The notes beneath the pieces are model-generated. The model was not told the origin of the DNA. It was given only the letters and a program-made list of their open reading frames with translations, and searched no databases. 64,000 nt of DNA from Herbaspirillum sp. alder98 (GTDB lineage: Bacteria; Pseudomonadota; Gammaproteobacteria; Burkholderiales; Burkholderiaceae_D), in the NCBI RefSeq assembly GCF_020179755.1, contig NZ_JAIUCY010000001.1, forward strand, positions 744,001 to 808,000. Reading direction: 5' to 3'. Positions within the stretch are counted from its first letter, which is position 1, and each line of letters begins with the position of its first letter. Of the stretch, positions 54,992-64,000 are shown one piece after another. The position numbers were made by a program, and so were the translations under genes.

Positions 54992-55684
54992 ATGCCCACT
55001 CCTGTTCCTGCTCACCCGCGCCAGACCATCTTCGTCATCAATCCCAACAGCACCGGGCGCGTCACCGACGGCATCGATGCCGCCATGGCGCCACTGCGCA
55101 TGGCCGGCGGTCCCGACATCGAATGCCTGTCGCTGCCGTCGGGGCCGCCCGGCATCCAGAGCCAGCAGGACGTCGACGCGGTCGCCCTGCCCCTGGCCAC
55201 GCTGGCGCGCTCGCTCGAGGCGCGCGCATCGGCCTTCGTCATCGCCTGCTTCTCGGACCCCGGCCTGTATGCGGTGCGCGAGGCGGTCAAGGTGCCGGTG
55301 CTGGGCATCATGGAAAGCGGCATCCTCACGGCATTGACGCTGGGCCAGCGCTTCGGCGTGATCGCCATCCTCGATGGCTCCATCGCGCGCCATCTGCGCG
55401 CCTATGGCGCCATGGGCGTGCAGGCGCGGCTGGCCGGCGAACTGGCGATCGGATTGAACGTGACCGAGTTGTCGCAGGCCGAGCGCACGCTGGCGCGCAT
55501 GATCGAGGTCGGGCGCCGGCTGCGCGACGAACGCGGCGCCGATGTGATCGTGATGGGCTGCGCCGGCATGGCGCAATATCGCGACGCCCTGCAGCAGGCG
55601 CTGGGGGTGCCGGTGGTCGAGCCCAGCCAGGCAGCGGTCGCCATGGCCATCGGCCGCGTAAAGATGAACTGGCATGGAGCCTGA
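54992..55684 (+). CDS. Asp/Glu/hydantoin racemase family, probable hydantoin racemase
   Basis: 230 aa. The family signature INPNSTGRVTDGID is at residues 16-29, and the two active-site cysteines are C86 (IACFSDPG) and C190 (VMGCAGMA). Hydantoin racemases interconvert L- and D-5-substituted hydantoins, feeding the D-hydantoinase/D-carbamoylase pair encoded on the opposite strand. It starts the plus-strand arm, followed 1 bp later by the FAD enzyme gene. Confidence 0.9.
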   Translation: MPTPVPAHPRQTIFVINPNSTGRVTDGIDAAMAPLRMAGGPDIECLSLPSGPPGIQSQQDVDAVALPLATLARSLEARASAFVIACFSDPGLYAVREAVKVPVLGIMESGILTALTLGQRFGVIAILDGSIARHLRAYGAMGVQARLAGELAIGLNVTELSQAERTLARMIEVGRRLRDERGADVIVMGCAGMAQYRDALQQALGVPVVEPSQAAVAMAIGRVKMNWHGA

Positions 55685-55685
55685 G

Positions 55686-57104
55686 ATGAGCCACGACACC
55701 CAGCAACTGATGACGCAACTGCGTGCCATCGTCGGCGATGCCGGCCTGGTCACCGACACCGACCAACAAGCGCCCTACCTCAAGGATTGGCTGGGCAAAT
55801 GGCAGGGCCGCGTGGCCGCCGTCGTGCGTCCGGCCAACACCGCCGAAACCGCCGAGGTGGTGCGGCTGTGCCATGTGACCCATACGCCGATCGTCACTCA
55901 GGGCGGCAACACCGGCATGAGCGGCGGCGCCACGCCCGACGACAGCGGCGCGCAGGTGATCCTGTCGACCACCCGCATGAACCGGATCCGCGACGTGGAC
56001 CCGCTCAACAACACCATGACGGTCGATGCCGGCGTGATCCTGGCGCACGCGCAGCAAGCCGCGCAGGAAGTCGGCCGTTATTTTCCGTTGAGCCTGGGCG
56101 CCGAAGGCAGTTGCACCGTCGGCGGCAACCTTGCCACCAATGCCGGCGGCATCGCCGTGCTGCGCTTTGGCAACATGCGTGAACTGGCGCTGGGACTGGA
56201 AGTGGTGCTGCCCGATGGCCGCATCTGGAGCGGCCTGCGCGGCCTGCGCAAGGACAACACCGGTTACGACCTGCGCGATCTGTTCATCGGCTCCGAAGGC
56301 ACGCTGGGCGTCATCACCGGCGCCGTGCTGAAACTCTTTGCGCAACCGCATGCACGCGCCACTGCCTGGGTCGGCGCCGACTCGCTGGAACAACTGGTCG
56401 ATCTGCTGGCCCGCACCCGGGCCCGCTGCGGTGAACGGCTGGTGGCCTTCGAGATGATGTCGGCCGCATCGCTGGCACTGGTGCTGGCGCAGGTGGCAGA
56501 TACCCGCGCGCCGCTGGCGCAGGCGGCCGCATTCAACGCGCTGATCGAACTGGCCGACACCGAAGATAGCGGCCTGCAGCAGATGCTGGAAGATGTGCTG
56601 GGACAGGCGCTGGAAGAGGATCTGATCGGCGACGCCATGTTCTGCGCCAGCCAGGCCCAGAGCGCGGCGCTATGGAAACTGCGCGAAGGCATTTCGCAGG
56701 CGCAGGTGCGCGCCGGCAAGGTGATCAAGCACGACATCGCACTGCCGATCTCGTCGCTGGCCCCCTTCACGCAAGCGGCCAGCCAGGCCATTGCAGGCGC
56801 CGGCATCGTCGGCTGCGAGATCATCAACTTCGGCCACCTGGGCGATGGCAACCTGCACTTCAATGTGATGATTGCGCTGTCGTCGACCTATGACGAAGTC
56901 AAGCACGCGACCCTGGTGCTGAACCGGCTGGTGCATGACCTGGTGACGAAGATGAACGGCAGCATCAGCGCCGAACATGGCGTCGGCCAATTGCGGCGCG
57001 ATGAACTGAAACACTACAAGCAGCCGCTGGAGATGGAACTGATGATGCGCATCAAGCAAGCCTTCGATCCGAACCTGATCATGAATCCGGGCAAGCTGGT
57101 GTAG
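55686..57104 (+). CDS. FAD-linked D-2-hydroxyacid dehydrogenase (GlcD/D-2-hydroxyglutarate type)
   Basis: 472 aa from the ATG at 55686 after GGAG. The PCMH FAD domain has VVTQGGNTGMSGGATPDD-like GGNTGMSGG, PLSLGAEGS and LFIGSEGTLGVITGA; the C-terminal domain ends with SAEHGVGQLRRDEL and LDPN-type FDPNLIMNPGK. Enzymes of this group oxidise D-lactate, D-2-hydroxyglutarate or glycolate. Following a racemase in a D-amino acid cluster, it may oxidise the D-hydroxy acid from the same carbon skeleton; that is inference. Confidence 0.9.
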   Translation: MSHDTQQLMTQLRAIVGDAGLVTDTDQQAPYLKDWLGKWQGRVAAVVRPANTAETAEVVRLCHVTHTPIVTQGGNTGMSGGATPDDSGAQVILSTTRMNRIRDVDPLNNTMTVDAGVILAHAQQAAQEVGRYFPLSLGAEGSCTVGGNLATNAGGIAVLRFGNMRELALGLEVVLPDGRIWSGLRGLRKDNTGYDLRDLFIGSEGTLGVITGAVLKLFAQPHARATAWVGADSLEQLVDLLARTRARCGERLVAFEMMSAASLALVLAQVADTRAPLAQAAAFNALIELADTEDSGLQQMLEDVLGQALEEDLIGDAMFCASQAQSAALWKLREGISQAQVRAGKVIKHDIALPISSLAPFTQAASQAIAGAGIVGCEIINFGHLGDGNLHFNVMIALSSTYDEVKHATLVLNRLVHDLVTKMNGSISAEHGVGQLRRDELKHYKQPLEMELMMRIKQAFDPNLIMNPGKLV

Positions 57105-57218
57105 CGCCTGATGGCAGGGCTTGCATAAGCTGTGACTTTCCAACGCTTAGCGCCTGGATCCCGCGTGTCCCCTGCAATTCCAGAGGTTATCGATCAACTG
57201 GCAGGTTGGAATCCGGGC

Positions 57219-57254
57219 AAAAAAAATGCCGCCCAGTCAAAGACTGGGCGGCAT
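57219..57254 (-). terminator. Rho-independent terminator of the pyruvate dehydrogenase operon
   Basis: A 13-bp perfect stem (ATGCCGCCCAGTC / GACTGGGCGGCAT) with a three-base loop is followed by eight T on the minus strand, 23 bp past the lpdA stop. Confidence 0.93.
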
Positions 57255-57277
57255 TCCCGATGACCCGGACTTGATGC

Positions 57278-59065
57278 TTACTTCTTGCGTACCGGCGGCA
57301 GGTCGGTACAAGAGCCTTCGGCCACTTCCGCCGCCATGCCCAGCGATTCGCCCAGCGTCGGATGCGGGTGGATGGTCTTGCCGATGTCGACGGCGTCGGC
57401 GCCCATCTCGATGGCCAGGGCCACTTCACCGATCATGTCGCCGGCGTGCGTGCCGACGATGCCGCCACCGATGATGCGGTGGGTCTCGGCGTCGAACAGC
57501 AACTTGGTGAAGCCTTCGGCACGACCGTTGGCCACCGCGCGACCCGAGGCAGCCCACGGGAAGTGGCCCTTCTCGAACTTGATGCCACGCGCCTTCGCTT
57601 CGTCTTCGGTCACACCCACCCACGCCACTTCCGGATCGGTGTAGGCCACCGATGGAATCACGCTGGCGTCGAAATGGCTCTTCTGGCCGGCAGCGGCTTC
57701 AGCCGCCACATGGCCTTCATGCACCGCCTTGTGCGCCAGCATCGGCTGGCCCACCAGGTCGCCGATGGCGAAGATGTTGGGCACGTTGGTGCGCATCTGG
57801 CTATCGACCGGGATGAAACCGCGCTCGCCGACGATCACGCCGGCCTTGTCGGCCGACAGCTTCTTGCCGTTGGGGCTGCGACCGACGGCCACCAGCACCA
57901 GGTCGTACAGTTGCGGCTCGGGCGCCTTGGCGCCGGCTTCAGCGGCTTCGAAGGTGACCTTGATGCCTTCAGGCAGGGCTTCGACCGCTACCGTCTTGGT
58001 CTTGACCATGACGTTGTCGAAGCGCTTCTCGTTGAACTTCTGCCAGACCTTGACCATGTCGCGGTCGGCGCCCTGCATCAGGCCGTCCAGCATCTCGACC
58101 ACATCGATGCGCGCACCCAGCGTCGAATAGACAGTGGCCATTTCGAGGCCGATGATGCCGCCGCCGATGACCAGCATGCGCTTGGGCACCTGGCGCAATT
58201 CCAGCGCGCCGGTCGAATCGACGATGCGCGGGTCTTGCGGCACGAAAGGCAGGTTCACCACCGACGAACCGGCAGCGATGATGGCCTGCTTGAACTTGAC
58301 CACCTTCTTGCTGCCATCCTCGGCCGTCACTTCGATGTGGTTGGGGCCGGCAAACTGGCCGTCACCACGCACCACCGCCACCTTGCGAGCCTTGGCCATG
58401 CCGGCCAGGCCACCGGTCATGGTGCCGATGACCTTGTCCTTATAGCCGCGCAGCTTGTCGATGTCGATCTCGGGCTTGCCGAAGGTCACGCCATGCGAAG
58501 CCATGTTGGCCGTTTCATCGATCACCGAAGTGACGTGCAACAACGCCTTGGAGGGAATGCAACCGACGTTGAGGCAGACCCCGCCCAGGGTGGCGTCGCG
58601 CTCGACGATGACGGTGTTCAATCCCAGGTCGGCGGCACGGAATGCGGCGGAGTAACCACCGGGACCACCGCCTAGCACCATGACGTCGCATTCGACATCG
58701 GCATTACCGCCAAAGCTGGCAGCCGCCGGTGCTGCAGCAGGGGCTGCGGCGGACGCTGCCGGTGCCGCTGGCGCCGCAGCGGCAGCAGGTGTTGGGGCGG
58801 CGGCGGGAGCAGGCGCGGCGGCCTCGCCACTGGCTTCCACCAGCAGCAGGATCGAGCCTTCGGCGACCTTGTCGCCCACCTTGACCTTCAGTTCCTTGAC
58901 CACGCCGGCGGCGACCGACGGGATTTCCATGCTGGCCTTGTCGGATTCGACCGTGATCAGCGATTGGTCGACCTTGATCGTGTCGCCCACCTTGACCAGC
59001 AGCTCAATTACTTCCACTTCCTTGAAGTCGCCGATATCGGGGACCTTGACTTCCGAGAGACTCAT
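57278..59065 (-). CDS. lpdA: Dihydrolipoyl dehydrogenase (E3) with N-terminal lipoyl domain
   Basis: 595 aa from the ATG at 59065 (GGAG nine bases upstream). Residues 1-75 are a lipoyl domain with K43 in VESDKASME; an alanine/proline linker follows, then the flavoprotein disulphide reductase from about 127 ([13 protein letters not shown]), the redox pair in [12 protein letters not shown] and the active-site base in HPHPTLGES. It reoxidises dihydrolipoamide of the pyruvate dehydrogenase complex with NAD. The extra lipoyl domain is known from other betaproteobacterial and neisserial Lpd proteins. Confidence 0.96.
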   Translation of the reverse strand: MSLSEVKVPDIGDFKEVEVIELLVKVGDTIKVDQSLITVESDKASMEIPSVAAGVVKELKVKVGDKVAEGSILLLVEASGEAAAPAPAAAPTPAAAAAPAAPAASAAAPAAAPAAASFGGNADVECDVMVLGGGPGGYSAAFRAADLGLNTVIVERDATLGGVCLNVGCIPSKALLHVTSVIDETANMASHGVTFGKPEIDIDKLRGYKDKVIGTMTGGLAGMAKARKVAVVRGDGQFAGPNHIEVTAEDGSKKVVKFKQAIIAAGSSVVNLPFVPQDPRIVDSTGALELRQVPKRMLVIGGGIIGLEMATVYSTLGARIDVVEMLDGLMQGADRDMVKVWQKFNEKRFDNVMVKTKTVAVEALPEGIKVTFEAAEAGAKAPEPQLYDLVLVAVGRSPNGKKLSADKAGVIVGERGFIPVDSQMRTNVPNIFAIGDLVGQPMLAHKAVHEGHVAAEAAAGQKSHFDASVIPSVAYTDPEVAWVGVTEDEAKARGIKFEKGHFPWAASGRAVANGRAEGFTKLLFDAETHRIIGGGIVGTHAGDMIGEVALAIEMGADAVDIGKTIHPHPTLGESLGMAAEVAEGSCTDLPPVRKK

Positions 59066-59132
59066 TGTCTTGACTCCGTTATGTTCTGTTGTCCATGCGC
59101 GTGCCAGCCGGGGCCGGCACGCCTGGTCCCGC

Positions 59133-60800
59133 TTACAGCAGGGACTTGCGCAGGTCGCCCAGCACTTCGGCCAGGTAGGCCGAGAAGCGGGCGCCCATTG
59201 CGCCATCGACCACGCGATGGTCGTAGGACAACGAAGTCGGCAGGATCAGGCGCGGCACGAATTGCTTGCCATCCCATACCGGCTTGATGGTCGACTTGGA
59301 CAGGCCCAGGATCGCCACTTCAGGTGCGTTGATGATGGGCGTGAAGGCCGTGCCGCCAATGCCGCCCAGCGACGAGATGGTGAAGGTCGCGCCTTGCATG
59401 TCGGCCGGCTTGAGCTTGCCGTCACGCGCCTGCGCCGACAGGTCGCCCATTTCCGTGGCGATCTGGCCGATGGTCTTCTGGTCGGCGTTCTTGATCACCG
59501 GCACCACCAGGCCGTTCGGCGTATCGGCGGCGAAGCCGATGTTGTAGTACTGCTTCAGGATCAGGTTCTCGCCCTTGGCGTCCAGCGACGAATTGAAGGC
59601 CGGGAATTTCTTCAGGGCCGAGACGCTGGCCTTGATCACGAACGCCAGCATGGTCAGCTTGACCGGCGACTTGGCCTTGGCATAGGCGTCGTTGGAGGTC
59701 TTGCGGAATTCTTCGAGCTCGGTGACATCGGCTTCGTCGAACTGCGTCACGTGCGGGATCATCACCCAGTTGCGATGCAGGTTGGGGCCGCTGATCTTCT
59801 TGATGCGCGACAGCGGCAGCAACTCGGTGTTGCCGAACTTGCTGAAGTCGAGCGACGGCCATGGCAGCAGGTCCATGCCGGCGCCGCTACCGTTCTTGCC
59901 CGGTGCGCTGGCCACTTGCGTGCTGCCGGCCATGACGCCCTTGACGAAGTTCTGGACATCGATCTGCAGGATACGGCCCTTGGGGCCAGTGGCCGGCACA
60001 CGACCCAGGTCGACACCCAGTTCGCGCGCGAACTTGCGTACCGATGGCGAGGCGTGCGCCTTGCCGCCGGTGCTGACGGCAGAGGCGCTGGCGATGGCCG
60101 GCGCAGCTGCGGCAGCCGCCGGGGCCGAAGCTGCGGCAGGCGCTGCGGCCGCAGGTGCCTGGGCCGCAGGCGCGGCAGCAGCAGCCGGGGCCGCCGCCGG
60201 CGCGCCGCCGGTGGTTTCGAGCGTGGCGATGATGCTGCCCTTGGCGACCTTGTCGCCCAGCTTGATGCGCAATTCCTTGATGACGCCGGCGTGGCTCGAT
60301 GGAATCTCCATGCTGGCCTTGTCGGATTCGACGGTCAGCAGCGATTGCTCGGCCTTGACCGTGTCGCCGACCTTGACCATCACCTCGATGACTTCGACTT
60401 CCTTGAAGTCGCCGATGTCCGGCACTTCGATCTCGATCACGCCGCCGGCCGCAGGTGCGGCGGCAGCGGCAGCCGCAGGTGCCGGTGCTGGCGCCGATGC
60501 CTGTGCCGCAGCCGGGGCTGCAGCAGCAGCCTGGGCGGGCGCCGCGGCCGGCGCGCTGGCGCCTTCGGCCTCGACGATCACCAGCAGCGAACCTTCGGCG
60601 ATCTTGTCACCGACCTTGACCTTGATTTCCTTGACGACGCCGGCCTGGCTCGACGGGATTTCCATGCTGGCCTTGTCGGATTCGACAGTCACCAGCGATT
60701 GATCGACCTTGACGGTGTCGCCCACCTTGACCATCACCTCGATGACTTCGACTTCCTTGAAATCGCCGATGTCCGGGACTTTTACTTCGACTTGACTCAT
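59133..60800 (-). CDS. aceF: Pyruvate dehydrogenase E2, dihydrolipoamide acetyltransferase
   Basis: 555 aa from the ATG at 60800. Two lipoyl domains, residues 1-75 (K43) and 121-195 (K161), are joined by alanine/proline-rich linkers; a peripheral-subunit-binding domain lies at about 255-295 ([16 protein letters not shown]); the acetyltransferase core ends with the active-site YDHRVVDG. It forms the core of the complex and transfers acetyl to CoA. The two lipoyl domains are nearly identical, which points to an internal duplication. Confidence 0.96.
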   Translation of the reverse strand: MSQVEVKVPDIGDFKEVEVIEVMVKVGDTVKVDQSLVTVESDKASMEIPSSQAGVVKEIKVKVGDKIAEGSLLVIVEAEGASAPAAAPAQAAAAAPAAAQASAPAPAPAAAAAAAPAAGGVIEIEVPDIGDFKEVEVIEVMVKVGDTVKAEQSLLTVESDKASMEIPSSHAGVIKELRIKLGDKVAKGSIIATLETTGGAPAAAPAAAAAPAAQAPAAAAPAAASAPAAAAAAPAIASASAVSTGGKAHASPSVRKFARELGVDLGRVPATGPKGRILQIDVQNFVKGVMAGSTQVASAPGKNGSGAGMDLLPWPSLDFSKFGNTELLPLSRIKKISGPNLHRNWVMIPHVTQFDEADVTELEEFRKTSNDAYAKAKSPVKLTMLAFVIKASVSALKKFPAFNSSLDAKGENLILKQYYNIGFAADTPNGLVVPVIKNADQKTIGQIATEMGDLSAQARDGKLKPADMQGATFTISSLGGIGGTAFTPIINAPEVAILGLSKSTIKPVWDGKQFVPRLILPTSLSYDHRVVDGAMGARFSAYLAEVLGDLRKSLL

Positions 60801-60937
60801 CTGTTGCGCTCCATTGTTCTGTGTCCCCGCCACTGGCCGGGGACTGCTGTGTCGCGTTGTGAAGGTCCTGCTGCCGCAGCCAGAGTATGGCATGACTGGC
60901 GCCGGCCTCCTGCTTTCGGAAGGTCTCGCACAAGACA

Positions 60938-60971
60938 CATCCCCGCGGTCAGTTCGGCTGAGGCGGGGATG
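60938..60971. other. Hairpin between aceE and aceF
   Basis: CATCCCCGC and GCGGGGATG arms with a 16-base loop lie 19 bp past the aceE stop, without a T run. It may stabilise the aceE message or tune aceF expression. The 60801-60989 gap holds nothing else. Confidence 0.5.
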
Positions 60972-60989
60972 ATCCTGTGATTCAGAGAC

Positions 60990-63686
60990 TTATACGGTCA
61001 CCGGGTTCGGCTTGTTCGGATCGATGCCATATTTGGCGATCGCCTCGGCCACCACGGAACCCTTGATCTTGCCTTCGTCGGCCAGCGACTTCAATGCGGC
61101 CACGGTCACGAAGTAACGGTTCACTTCGAAGAACTCGCGCAGCTTGGCGCGGGTGTCGGAGCGACCGTAGCCGTCGGTGCCCAGCACCTTGTACGAACGG
61201 CCCTTCGGCACGAACGCGCGAACCTGTTCGGCATAGGTGCGCATGTAGTCGGTGGACACCACGATCGGGCCTTCGCTGCCTTCCAGCGATTGCTCGAAGT
61301 AGCTCTTCTTGGCGGTCTCGGCCGGATGCAGCATGTTCCAGCGTTCGACATCCTGGCCATCGCGCGCCAGCAGCGTGAAGGACGGCGCCGACCAGACATC
61401 GGCATCGACCTTCCAGTCGTCGCGCAGCAGATCGGCGGCGGCGATGACTTCGCGCAGGATGGTGCCGGAACCCAGCAGTTGCACGCGCAGCTTGTTCTTC
61501 TTTTCGCTTTCGTTGAGCAGGTACAGGCCCTTGAGGATGCCCTCTTCCTGGCCCGGCTTGATGCCCGGATGGCCGTAGTTCTCGTTCATCACGGTGATGT
61601 AGTAGAACACGTCTTCCTGGTTGGCCACCATGCGGCGCAGGCCGTCATGGATGATCACTGCCACTTCGTGGGCGAAGGTCGGGTCGTAAGGCACGCAGTT
61701 CGGGATCGCCGAGGCAAACACGTGGCTGTGGCCGTCTTCGTGCTGCAGGCCTTCGCCGTTCAGGGTGGTACGACCGGCGGTGCCGCCGATCAGGAAGCCG
61801 CGCGCGCGCATATCGCCCGCTGCCCATGCCAGGTCGCCGATACGCTGCAGGCCGAACATCGAGTAGTAGGTGTAGAACGGGATCATCACGCGGTTGTTGG
61901 TCGAGTACGAGGTCGCCGCAGCGATCCACGAGCTCATACCACCGGCTTCGTTGATCCCCTCTTGCAGGATCTGGCCGGCCTTGTCTTCGCGGTAGTACAT
62001 CACCTGGTCCTTGTCGACCGGTTCGTACAGCTGCCCCACCTGGCTGAAGATACCGATCTGGCGGAACAGGCCTTCCATACCGAAGGTACGCGATTCGTCG
62101 ACCATGATCGGCACCACGCGCTGGCCCAGGTTGGGGTCGCGCAGCAGTGCGGTCAGCACGCGCGAGTACGCAGCCGTGGTCGAGATTTCACGACCTTCGG
62201 CGGTCGGCTCGAGCATCGCCTGGAAGGCCGACAGCTCAGGCACCGGCAGCTTTTCGTCGGCTTGTGGGCGACGCTGCGGCAGGTAACCGCCCAGGGCCTT
62301 GCGGCGCTCGTGCAGGTACTGCATTTCAGGCGTGTCTTCGGACGGCTTGAAGAACGGGATGTTAGGCAGCTCGGCGTCCGAGATCGGCAGCTGGAAACGG
62401 TCGCGCATGGCGCGGATCGCTTCGTCGTCCAGCTTCTTGGTGTTGTGCGCGGTATTGCGCGCCTCGCCGGCCTTGCCGAAACCATAGCCCTTGATCGACT
62501 TGGCCAGGATCACGGTCGGTTGATCGCGGCTGTCCTGCGCGACCTTGAAGGCGGCGTAGATCTTGTGCGGGTCGTGACCACCGCGGGTCAGGCGCCAGAT
62601 GTCGTCATCCGACATCTTGCTGACCAGTTCCAGCAGCTTGGGGTGCTTGCCGAAGAAATGCTTGCGCACGAAGGCGCCATCCTTGGCCTTGTAGTTCTGA
62701 TATTCACCGTCGACGGTTTCCATCATCACCTTTTGCAGGATGCCGTCCTTGTCCTTGGCCAGCAGCTCGTCCCAGCCGCTGCCCCAGATGACCTTGACCA
62801 CGTTCCAGCCAGCGCCACGGAAGTCGGATTCGAGTTCCTGGATGATCTTGCCGTTGCCGCGCACCGGGCCATCCAGGCGCTGCAGGTTGCAGTTGACCAC
62901 GATCACCAGGTTGTTCAGGCGTTCGCGACCGGCCATGCCGATGGCGCCCATCGATTCCGGCTCGTCCATCTCGCCATCGCCACAGAAGGCCCAGACCTTG
63001 CGGTTGTCGGTCTTAGCGATGCCGCGTGCGTGCAGGTACTTCAGGAAGCGCGCCTGATAGATCGCCATCAACGGGCCCAGGCCCATCGAGACGGTCGGGA
63101 ACTGCCAGAACTCAGGCATCAGCTTGGGGTGCGGATACGACGACAGACCCTTGCCGTCGGCTTCGCGACGGAAATGGATCAGTTGGTCTTCGGTCAGGCG
63201 ACCTTCCAGGAAAGCGCGCGCGTAGATGCCCGGCGAGGAGTGGCCCTGGATGTACAGCAGGTCGCCGCCGTGGTCTTCGCTCGGGGCGTGCCAGAAATGG
63301 TTGAAACCGATGCCCAGCATGTTGGCCAGCGAGGCAAACGAGGACAGGTGACCGCCCAGGTCGCCATCGACGCGGTTGGCCTTGACCACCATGGCCATGG
63401 CGTTCCAGCGCATCCACGAACGCAGGCGCTCTTCATACTCGAGGTTGCCGGGGCAGTGTTCGCCCTGGTCGGCCGGGATCGTGTTGACGTAGGCCGTGTT
63501 GCTCGAGAAGGGAATATGGGCGCCGCGACGGCGAGCCAGGTCGACCATGCGTTCCATCAGGTAGTGGGCGCGGTCCGGGCCTTCCTTTTCGATCACGGCT
63601 TCGAGGGCGTCAAGCCACTCCTGGGTTTCCATCACGTCGGGATCGTTGGCGGCCTGCGCCAGGACTTGGTCGATTTGGGCTGACAT
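60990..63686 (-). CDS. aceE: Pyruvate dehydrogenase E1, homodimeric type
   Basis: 898 aa from the ATG at 63686 behind CAGGAGACATGAC. The thiamine diphosphate motif is FCGDGEMDEPESMG with VVNCNLQRLDGPV; the length and the C-terminal domain (VLGTDGYGRSDTRAKLREFF) match the homodimeric aceE of proteobacteria. It decarboxylates pyruvate and acetylates E2. First gene of the operon. Confidence 0.97.
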   Translation of the reverse strand: MSAQIDQVLAQAANDPDVMETQEWLDALEAVIEKEGPDRAHYLMERMVDLARRRGAHIPFSSNTAYVNTIPADQGEHCPGNLEYEERLRSWMRWNAMAMVVKANRVDGDLGGHLSSFASLANMLGIGFNHFWHAPSEDHGGDLLYIQGHSSPGIYARAFLEGRLTEDQLIHFRREADGKGLSSYPHPKLMPEFWQFPTVSMGLGPLMAIYQARFLKYLHARGIAKTDNRKVWAFCGDGEMDEPESMGAIGMAGRERLNNLVIVVNCNLQRLDGPVRGNGKIIQELESDFRGAGWNVVKVIWGSGWDELLAKDKDGILQKVMMETVDGEYQNYKAKDGAFVRKHFFGKHPKLLELVSKMSDDDIWRLTRGGHDPHKIYAAFKVAQDSRDQPTVILAKSIKGYGFGKAGEARNTAHNTKKLDDEAIRAMRDRFQLPISDAELPNIPFFKPSEDTPEMQYLHERRKALGGYLPQRRPQADEKLPVPELSAFQAMLEPTAEGREISTTAAYSRVLTALLRDPNLGQRVVPIMVDESRTFGMEGLFRQIGIFSQVGQLYEPVDKDQVMYYREDKAGQILQEGINEAGGMSSWIAAATSYSTNNRVMIPFYTYYSMFGLQRIGDLAWAAGDMRARGFLIGGTAGRTTLNGEGLQHEDGHSHVFASAIPNCVPYDPTFAHEVAVIIHDGLRRMVANQEDVFYYITVMNENYGHPGIKPGQEEGILKGLYLLNESEKKNKLRVQLLGSGTILREVIAAADLLRDDWKVDADVWSAPSFTLLARDGQDVERWNMLHPAETAKKSYFEQSLEGSEGPIVVSTDYMRTYAEQVRAFVPKGRSYKVLGTDGYGRSDTRAKLREFFEVNRYFVTVAALKSLADEGKIKGSVVAEAIAKYGIDPNKPNPVTV

Positions 63687-63794
63687 GTCATGTCTCCTGT
63701 TTGTTGAAGGCTCCTGCCGGTCTGATGGACTCAGCGGGTCGGTCGGGGTCGTTCAGTGCATTCGTTATCTATTGCCGTCGGCTGTGACATCAGG

Positions 63795-63819
63795 ACCGTA
63801 CCAGCGGCTAATGTACGGT
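63795..63819. promoter_or_regulatory. Dyad in the aceE leader
   Basis: ACCGTAC-N11-GTACGGT, with half-site centres about 18 bp apart, just downstream of the predicted transcript start. A repressor of aceE could act here. Confidence 0.5.
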
Positions 63820-63841
63820 TTTCCAGCCTTGAGGACGACGA

Positions 63842-63869
63842 ATTCTAACAGGGAATTTTTGATTTTCAA
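63842..63869 (-). promoter_or_regulatory. Sigma70-type promoter of aceE
   Basis: On the minus strand TTGAAA (63869-63864) and TAGAAT (63847-63842) with a 16-bp spacer in an A+T-rich stretch; leader of about 150 nt. The 63687-64000 region has no gene. Confidence 0.65.
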
Positions 63870-63883
63870 ATTACGATAAGTCA

Positions 63884-63898
63884 TTTCATAATATGAAA
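63884..63898. promoter_or_regulatory. 15-bp palindrome upstream of the aceE promoter
   Basis: TTTCATA-A-TATGAAA, perfect, about 25 bp ahead of the -35 element, a position suited to an activator. Confidence 0.4.
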
Positions 63899-64000
63899 AT
63901 TTGCTGCAAAGCGGCATGAACAGGGCCATTGCGGGCGGTGATTTTCTGACCTTCCGAGGGATTGTCACGCAAAGTATGCTCTTTGCGGCGCGCCAAAACG

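Noticed and set aside
57362-60980. Long plus-strand open frames opposite lpdA and aceF
   Set aside because: They mirror the codons and alanine/proline linkers of the real genes; no ribosome site or motif.
61290-63683. Long plus-strand open frame opposite aceE
   Set aside because: Antisense to a highly conserved gene with no family features; composition artefact.

Overview
The window looks like chromosomal DNA of a high-GC Gram-negative bacterium, most likely a betaproteobacterium close to Herbaspirillum and other Oxalobacteraceae. This rests on the Burkholderiales-type porin, the aceE-aceF-lpdA order with a lipoyl domain fused to Lpd, and the abundance of LysR, IclR and ABC uptake operons. 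It is an inference; there is no rRNA gene to confirm it. I found no tRNA, rRNA, IS element or CRISPR array.

Positions 1-14,000, minus strand: a tandem array of eleven intact paralogous RTX-repeat proteins (266-443 aa), read right to left, with two decayed copies between 5347 and about 6080. Each protein has a variable N-terminus, about 10-23 calcium-binding nonapeptides, a conserved block of the haemolysin-type calcium-binding-related kind, and a tail around LVxAM...LPxxY...LxPxLAxxW. No catalytic or pore-forming domain and no type I secretion gene is present. The array probably continues left of position 1. Duplication, deletion and junction scars show that it expands and contracts. A small unknown gene (14047-14313) with its own terminator sits just upstream. 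This array is the best candidate here for an undescribed system.

Positions 14,600-34,400: a three-subunit FAD/cytochrome c dehydrogenase of the gluconate 2-dehydrogenase type; a dienelactone-hydrolase-like enzyme; a DUF898 membrane protein with an M48 protease; a RpiR/solute-binding protein/PrpD-like operon; a LysR gene divergent from a ureohydrolase and a RidA-like protein; a 47-codon candidate small gene; a hydratase of the 2-keto-4-pentenoate type; a serine beta-lactamase-fold hydrolase; a porin; and a chemoreceptor.

Positions 34,400-45,000: a dipeptide/oligopeptide-type ABC operon (binding protein, CocE-like hydrolase, two permeases, two ATPases) next to two divergent, paralogous IclR regulators. 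The hydrolase inside the operon suggests import and cleavage of one class of ester or amide substrate.

Positions 45,100-57,100: a MerR regulator with an aldo/keto reductase, then a cluster for N-carbamoyl or hydantoin-type compounds: DHDPS-like lyase, SDR, hydantoinase, N-carbamoyl-D-amino acid hydrolase and a polar amino acid ABC transporter on the minus strand, a LysR regulator, and hydantoin racemase plus an FAD-linked D-2-hydroxyacid dehydrogenase on the plus strand. Two matching TAAC-N5-GTTAA dyads mark the promoters of both arms.

Positions 57,200-64,000: the pyruvate dehydrogenase complex genes aceE, aceF and lpdA (minus strand), ending in a strong terminator and preceded by a sigma70-like promoter with two dyads.
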